DNA of 5,700 nucleotides. It comes from an uncultured Gemella sp. GTDB taxonomy: Bacteria; Bacillota; Bacilli; Staphylococcales; Gemellaceae. Under the pieces are notes generated by a model. It was given only the letters and a program-made list of their open reading frames with translations, ran no database searches and had not been told where the DNA came from. Positions 5,307 through 5,700 of this stretch are shown in pieces; the first letter of the stretch is position 1; the number at the start of each line of letters is the position of its first letter. Made by a program: the position numbers and the translations under genes. The stretch spans positions 1 to 5,700 of the forward strand of contig CAMEOL010000073.1 of the NCBI GenBank assembly GCA_945929765.1, read 5' to 3'.

Positions 5307-5418
5307 AGTTGAGTAAAAATCAACAAAAAAACACACGGCGTTAGATTTAGTTGTTTGGTGCGTATGTCTACAACTAGCATGAAAATGCCGGAGGAAAAAA
5401 CCAAGGAGGAAAATAACT
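5307..5418 (+). promoter_or_regulatory. Structured 5' leader of rpsB, possible autoregulatory element
   Basis: The leader can form a small 5' hairpin, GTTGA (5308-5312) with TCAAC (5320-5324). It can also form a larger irregular hairpin: CGGCGTT (5336-5342) pairs with AATGCCG (5384-5390) with one G-U pair, and above an internal loop TAGTTGT (5348-5354) pairs with ACAACTA (5370-5376). A first GGAGG (5390-5394) shares its first base with the foot of the outer stem, and a second GGAGG (5405-5409) is the real ribosome binding site, 9 nt before the ATG. Many ribosomal protein genes are repressed by their own product binding such leaders. I do not recognise this as a named family. Confidence 0.5.
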
Positions 5419-5700
5419 ATGCCAGTTATTTCAATGAAACAATTATTAGAAGCAGGGGTACACTTTGGTCACCAAACTAGAAGATGGAACCCAAAAATGG
5501 ATAAATATATCTTCACGGAAAGAAACGGAATTTATATTATCGACTTACAAAAAACAGTAAAAAAAGTAGATGAAGCTTATGAGTTTGTTAAATCAGTAGC
5601 AGACCAAGGTGGAAAAATGTTATTTGTAGGTACAAAAAAACAAGCTCAAGATGCTATCAAAGAAGAAGCAGAAAGATCAGGACAATACTACATTAATCAC
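5419..5700 (+). CDS. rpsB: 30S ribosomal protein S2 (partial, N-terminal 94 residues)
   Basis: S2 is a component of the small ribosomal subunit, bound near the head-body junction on the solvent side. The visible 94 codons are an unmistakable S2 N-terminus: [20 protein letters not shown] contains the family signature [10 protein letters not shown] (9-18), followed by RRWNPKM (21-27), the strand IYIIDLQKT (38-46) and [14 protein letters not shown] (67-80). The protein normally has about 250-260 residues, so roughly a third is present and the gene runs off the right edge. The ATG at 5419 follows GGAGG (5405-5409) at 9 nt. In most Bacillota tsf, encoding elongation factor Ts, comes next; that cannot be seen here. 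Confidence 0.97.
   Translation, partial: MPVISMKQLLEAGVHFGHQTRRWNPKMDKYIFTERNGIYIIDLQKTVKKVDEAYEFVKSVADQGGKMLFVGTKKQAQDAIKEEAERSGQYYINH

Overview
The window looks like chromosomal DNA from a very AT-rich member of the Bacillota (class Bacilli). The evidence is strong AGGAGG-type ribosome binding sites, textbook sigma-A promoters with 17-bp spacers, and a linked pair encoding an Asp23/Gls24-family protein and the fatty-acid kinase FakA (yloU-yloV in Bacillus). A Gemella-like organism is my best guess, but this is an impression from gene content and composition and was not tested by any search.

Layout. Positions 1-69 hold the last codons of an unidentified plus-strand gene. After about 325 bp of AT-rich spacer, a strong promoter drives yloU (395-757) and fakA (769-2418), which are tightly coupled. 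A second plus-strand unit encodes a CvpA-family membrane protein (2613-3155); its promoter is bracketed by a perfect 10-bp inverted repeat. A strong hairpin at 3383-3426 separates this unit from a convergent minus-strand unit.

The minus-strand unit is transcribed leftward from a near-consensus promoter at 5082-5110. Its first gene (4699-5037) encodes a DsrE-like protein matching the C-terminal half of the YedF family. An intrinsic-terminator-like hairpin (4657-4690) follows. Next comes a methionine-synthase-like gene (3445-4644) resembling the catalytic half of MetE. That gene has one in-frame TGA at codon 223. The reading frame continues without a shift on both sides, and all the residues expected for zinc and homocysteine binding are present, so it is either a recently broken gene or a gene made in two pieces. 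Diverging from this unit, rpsB (ribosomal protein S2) starts at 5419 behind a good promoter and a structured leader of about 110 nt, and runs off the right edge.

How the genes relate. yloU-fakA belongs to the cell envelope and exogenous fatty-acid theme. cvpA is a separate small membrane-protein unit. The DsrE-like gene and the MetE-like gene form a probable sulfur/methionine unit with an internal terminator. rpsB is housekeeping. I saw no mobile element, CRISPR array, tRNA or rRNA. The points most worth a second look are the single TGA in the MetE-like gene with a Shine-Dalgarno-like sequence overlapping it, the pairing of a TusA-less YedF-type protein with a folate-domain-less MetE, the inverted repeat around the cvpA promoter, the rpsB leader fold, and a diverged 23-24 nt sequence found in two intergenic regions.
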